The notes below the pieces were generated by a model. That model saw only the letters and a list, made by a program, of their open reading frames with translations. It did not search any database and was not told the origin of the DNA. 47,858 nucleotides of DNA from a virus: the IMG/VR virus record IMGVR_UViG_3300025508_000031, positions 1-47,858 of that record; one strand, 5' to 3'. Position numbers and translations under genes: made by a program. This document shows positions 46,030-47,858 of the stretch, piece after piece; position 1 is the stretch's first letter, and every line of letters starts with the position of its first letter.

Positions 46030-46074
46030 AACACTTAGAGTTAGCCAACCTCCTACTCAGAAGGAGTAACTACT

Positions 46075-46299
46075 ATGAGACATTCACCAGTATCATTCCA
46101 CGAGGAGCTTGAGGAGATTATGGATCAGATGTCCGACGATGATATGTCGGTAGGTGATAAGCTTGATGTAGCAATCTCCTTAGCTGGTCTCCTCCTACTT
46201 CGAATAGATGACCTTCAAGGCTTCGCAGTAAGCAAGGGTCTAACTGACAAGGACTTCCAAAGATACATTGAGGGTATTTCGAATGTCACATACCATTGA
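46075..46299 (+). CDS. Small acidic early protein (74 residues)
   Basis: MRHSPVSFHEELEEIMDQMSDDDMSVGDKLDVAISLAGLLLLRIDDLQGFAVSKGLTDKDFQRYIEGISNVTYH. Helical, with an acidic first half and an amphipathic middle. AGAAGGAG lies 10 bases upstream. First gene after the promoter at 45932. Not recognised. Confidence 0.72.
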   Translation: MRHSPVSFHEELEEIMDQMSDDDMSVGDKLDVAISLAGLLLLRIDDLQGFAVSKGLTDKDFQRYIEGISNVTYH

Positions 46300-46384
46300 C
46301 ACCGTCGATGATCCCTGCGATGATATCAGTGAGAACATTGACAAGTGGATCAGAACCCTAACACCAAAGACAGAGGAGACCTAA
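46283..46384 (+). CDS. Acidic microprotein (33 residues)
   Basis: MSHTIDTVDDPCDDISENIDKWIRTLTPKTEET, overlapping the previous gene by 17 bp with GAGGG upstream. Tight placement before the next start (3 bp) supports it. Function unknown. Confidence 0.45.
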   Translation: MSHTIDTVDDPCDDISENIDKWIRTLTPKTEET

Positions 46385-46387
46385 CAG

Positions 46388-46567
46388 ATGTTTATAACAC
46401 TTGACACAGCTCTACCAGTCATCACGTTACTTATCGTAGCATATCAGTCATATAAGCTGTATGAGCTAGACAAGGACATGGATGACCTAGTAGACAAGCA
46501 CAACGACTTCGTGGAGAGTGTAGCCACTGTCTTCGACGCCATCATTGAACAAACACCAGAGGAATAA
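46388..46567 (+). CDS. Small single-pass membrane protein (59 residues)
   Basis: MFITLDTALPVITLLIVAYQSYKLYELDKDMDDLVDKHNDFVESVATVFDAIIEQTPEE: one membrane helix (about 7-22) then a charged helical, probably coiled-coil, cytoplasmic tail. The layout recalls i-spanins and immunity or exclusion proteins, without sequence support for either. It is 4 bp upstream of the collagen-like gene, so the two may act together in the envelope. Confidence 0.62.
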   Translation: MFITLDTALPVITLLIVAYQSYKLYELDKDMDDLVDKHNDFVESVATVFDAIIEQTPEE

Positions 46568-46571
46568 CACC

Positions 46572-47204
46572 ATGAAAACCATCATCACAACAACCGCAAT
46601 CATCCTGCTAATGACTACAGCAGCAACAGCAAGCCCTAAGACTTGCCCAGTTAAGACAAACACAAGCGGCGTACAGATCATCAAGAATGGCTGCGCTGCC
46701 TTTGTAGGTGGCACAGGCGCTACAGGCCCTCAGGGGCCCCAAGGAGAGCAAGGTCCACAAGGTGAGCAAGGGGTATCAGGTAATGACGGACAAGACGGCG
46801 CACAGGGCCTTACAGGGGCTAATGGAACAAACGGAACGGATGGAACAGATGGACAAGACGGGACCAACGGTACTAACGGTGTTGATGGTATTAATGGCAC
46901 AGATGGGGCTAATGGCTCTGACGGTTCTGCTGGTCGTGACGGTGTAGATGGTGCTGACGGAGACAAGGGAGACACTGGTAAGGATGCTGTAGCACCACTA
47001 GGCTCACTATCCTTTGCAGCAGCTAGTGCAACCTTATACGGGGATGGTATCGGCTTTGGTCTATCTAACTCTAACTACGGTAGCCTTGAAGGTTCTATCG
47101 TGGTAGGCTTCGACCTTGATAACGACTGGCGCTTGGTGGGTGGTATCACTACAGACTTCAACGGTAAGACTGCGGTATCTGTCGGCCTCGGCTACAACTT
47201 CTAA
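46572..47204 (+). CDS. Secreted collagen-like protein with YadA-like outer-membrane anchor
   Basis: 210 residues from the ATG at 46572. A signal peptide (1-20, cleavage likely after ATASA or ATA) is followed by a short head with Cys25 and Cys41. About 30 unbroken Gly-X-Y triplets (46-138) form a collagen-like stalk. The last 70 residues are beta-rich (LSFAAASATLYGDGIGFGLSNSNYGSLEGSIVVGFDLDNDWRLVGGITTDFNGKTAVSVGLGYNF) and end in Phe. The anchor size, strand pattern and terminal aromatic match the four-strand membrane anchor of trimeric autotransporters. It would place a trimeric rod on the host cell surface. It is not in the structural operon, so a virion fibre is less likely. Confidence 0.75.
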   Translation: MKTIITTTAIILLMTTAATASPKTCPVKTNTSGVQIIKNGCAAFVGGTGATGPQGPQGEQGPQGEQGVSGNDGQDGAQGLTGANGTNGTDGTDGQDGTNGTNGVDGINGTDGANGSDGSAGRDGVDGADGDKGDTGKDAVAPLGSLSFAAASATLYGDGIGFGLSNSNYGSLEGSIVVGFDLDNDWRLVGGITTDFNGKTAVSVGLGYNF

Positions 47205-47216
47205 AGGAGAACTAAC

Positions 47217-47453
47217 ATGCTACTCAAGGTAGAAACAATCGAGAAGGTACAAGGCAGCTCAATCCAAGAATTCTGGACTGCACCTATGTATATCGTGAAC
47301 GGTGAGTTCTTGGCCTCGTCTATTGACCGCCATAACATTCAAGGTAAGCCCTTCGACTTAAAAGAAGGTGAGACGGTGGAGGTGCTTACCAAACCCGATA
47401 GTCAGTCCGACAGGTTCACATGGATAGCCCGCAAGTATACGCAAACGAAGTGA
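47217..47453 (+). CDS. Small early protein (78 residues)
   Basis: MLLKVETIEKVQGSSIQEFWTAPMYIVNGEFLASSIDRHNIQGKPFDLKEGETVEVLTKPDSQSDRFTWIARKYTQTK. Predicted mostly beta with the character of a small OB-like or SH3-like fold; not recognised. AAAGGAGAAC lies 7 bases upstream. Confidence 0.68.
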   Translation: MLLKVETIEKVQGSSIQEFWTAPMYIVNGEFLASSIDRHNIQGKPFDLKEGETVEVLTKPDSQSDRFTWIARKYTQTK

Positions 47454-47466
47454 TAGGAGAACTACT

Positions 47467-47664
47467 ATGACTAAGGAAACACAAGCACAGATCGACTCAC
47501 TACTCCGAATGATTGCACTGAACCAAGGACGAGTAGACAGCCTGATCGAAGAGCATGGTCATGGGTGTCGCCCCTCCTACGTTAGTGAGGAGCTATGTCA
47601 CTACGGGGAACGAGTGGAACGTTACAAGGCTGAGCTCAAAGAACTACAAGGGGAACCTAAATGA
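47467..47664 (+). CDS. Small helical protein (65 residues)
   Basis: MTKETQAQIDSLLRMIALNQGRVDSLIEEHGHGCRPSYVSEELCHYGERVERYKAELKELQGEPK. Two helices joined by a Gly/His/Cys segment, likely a helical hairpin. Not recognised. It overlaps thyX by 4 bp (ATGA), so the two are translationally coupled. Confidence 0.68.
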   Translation: MTKETQAQIDSLLRMIALNQGRVDSLIEEHGHGCRPSYVSEELCHYGERVERYKAELKELQGEPK

Positions 47665-47858
47665 CTAACCAGATAACAGCAACTTACATCGACCACTGCG
47701 GATCGGACCTATCAACTGTCAACGCAGCACGGGTTAGCTTCGGTAAGAGCAGCCATTTTGAAGGACGGGTAGGTGGCCCTAACGTACTGTCAGACAGAGA
47801 CACTAAGCTAATCAACTACCTAGCCAAGCACAAGCACCTATCACCCTTCGGGCATGCC
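47661..47858 (+). CDS. thyX: Flavin-dependent thymidylate synthase, N-terminal part
   Basis: ThyX makes dTMP from dUMP with FAD, NADPH and methylene-tetrahydrofolate. The first 66 residues are present and the rest lies past the window edge. Visible features are VNAARVSFGKSS (the AARVSxG region), a loop, then DTKLINYLAKHKHLSPFGHA, matching the family's DxxLIxYLxxHxHxSPFxH core. The RHRxxSxNExSxR motif is not yet reached. It pairs functionally with the ribonucleotide reductase at the other end of the window. Confidence 0.93.
   Translation, partial: MTNQITATYIDHCGSDLSTVNAARVSFGKSSHFEGRVGGPNVLSDRDTKLINYLAKHKHLSPFGHA

Noticed and set aside
1-47858. CRISPR array, insertion sequence or integrase-based lysogeny module
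   Set aside because: No regular short repeats with spacers, no transposase and no integrase or repressor motifs were found; the repeats present are explained by fibres or the control region.

Overview
The window is 47.9 kb of a tailed double-stranded DNA phage genome, most likely a podovirus with a T7-like virion plan that infects a marine Gram-negative bacterium. The evidence is a set of recognisable phage genes: large terminase, a 711-residue portal, scaffold, major capsid protein, tail-tube proteins A and B, several tail fibres, endolysin and 3TM holin. There is also a 'marine phage' nucleotide set: B12-dependent class II ribonucleotide reductase, glutaredoxin, PhoH, a T7 gp1.7-like DUF3310 protein and ThyX. 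An alphaproteobacterial (Rhodobacteraceae-like) host is an inference from this gene set. No integrase or repressor is visible, and no DNA or RNA polymerase. The window opens inside nrdJ and closes inside thyX, both on the + strand, so the replication genes probably lie in the missing part that joins the two ends.

Layout. (1) 1-7588, + strand: end of nrdJ, glutaredoxin, tRNA-Arg(UCU) plus an odd tRNA-like element, phoH, DUF3310 and DUF2493 genes. Next comes an envelope cassette: a secreted ClpP-fold protease, a TolQ/ExbB/MotA-like protein, a TolR/ExbD-like protein, a small membrane protein, an SbmA/BacA-family peptide transporter and a cytoplasmic ClpP-fold protease. (2) 7611-7645: terminator where the two arms converge. 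(3) 7658-39863, - strand: late genes. In transcription order they are lysis genes, small basic proteins and an HNH protein, terminase, portal, scaffold, capsid, tail tube, three fibre loci with small partner genes, a membrane HExxH protein, a HlyC-like lysine acyltransferase, and large internal or ejected virion proteins including a lytic enzyme. (4) 39864-41479: a 1.6-kb non-coding divergent region. It holds sigma70-like promoters facing left, AT-rich repeats, a G-quadruplex motif, iteron-like repeats and a multi-stem structured RNA; it is the best candidate for an origin and control region. (5) 41480-47858, + strand: early region with many microproteins, a 501-residue zinc-ribbon orphan, an M20/M28-like metallopeptidase, a collagen-like protein with a YadA-like outer-membrane anchor, and the start of thyX.

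Control. Sigma70-like promoters (TTGACA, 17-18 bp, TATAAT-like) recur on both strands: 2058, 7267 and 45932 on +; 17574, 28870, 35881, 39938 and 40242 on -. This suggests the host RNA polymerase transcribes much of the window. At two + promoters the start point falls inside one arm of a hairpin (a terminator at 2091, an RBS-masking hairpin at 7292). Read-through RNA could fold the hairpin, while locally started RNA could not.

The least ordinary parts are the envelope cassette, the collagen/YadA-like surface protein, the HlyC-like enzyme inside the virion operon, and the structured non-coding region. Together the first two suggest that this phage remodels the host envelope during infection; that function is inferred, not shown.
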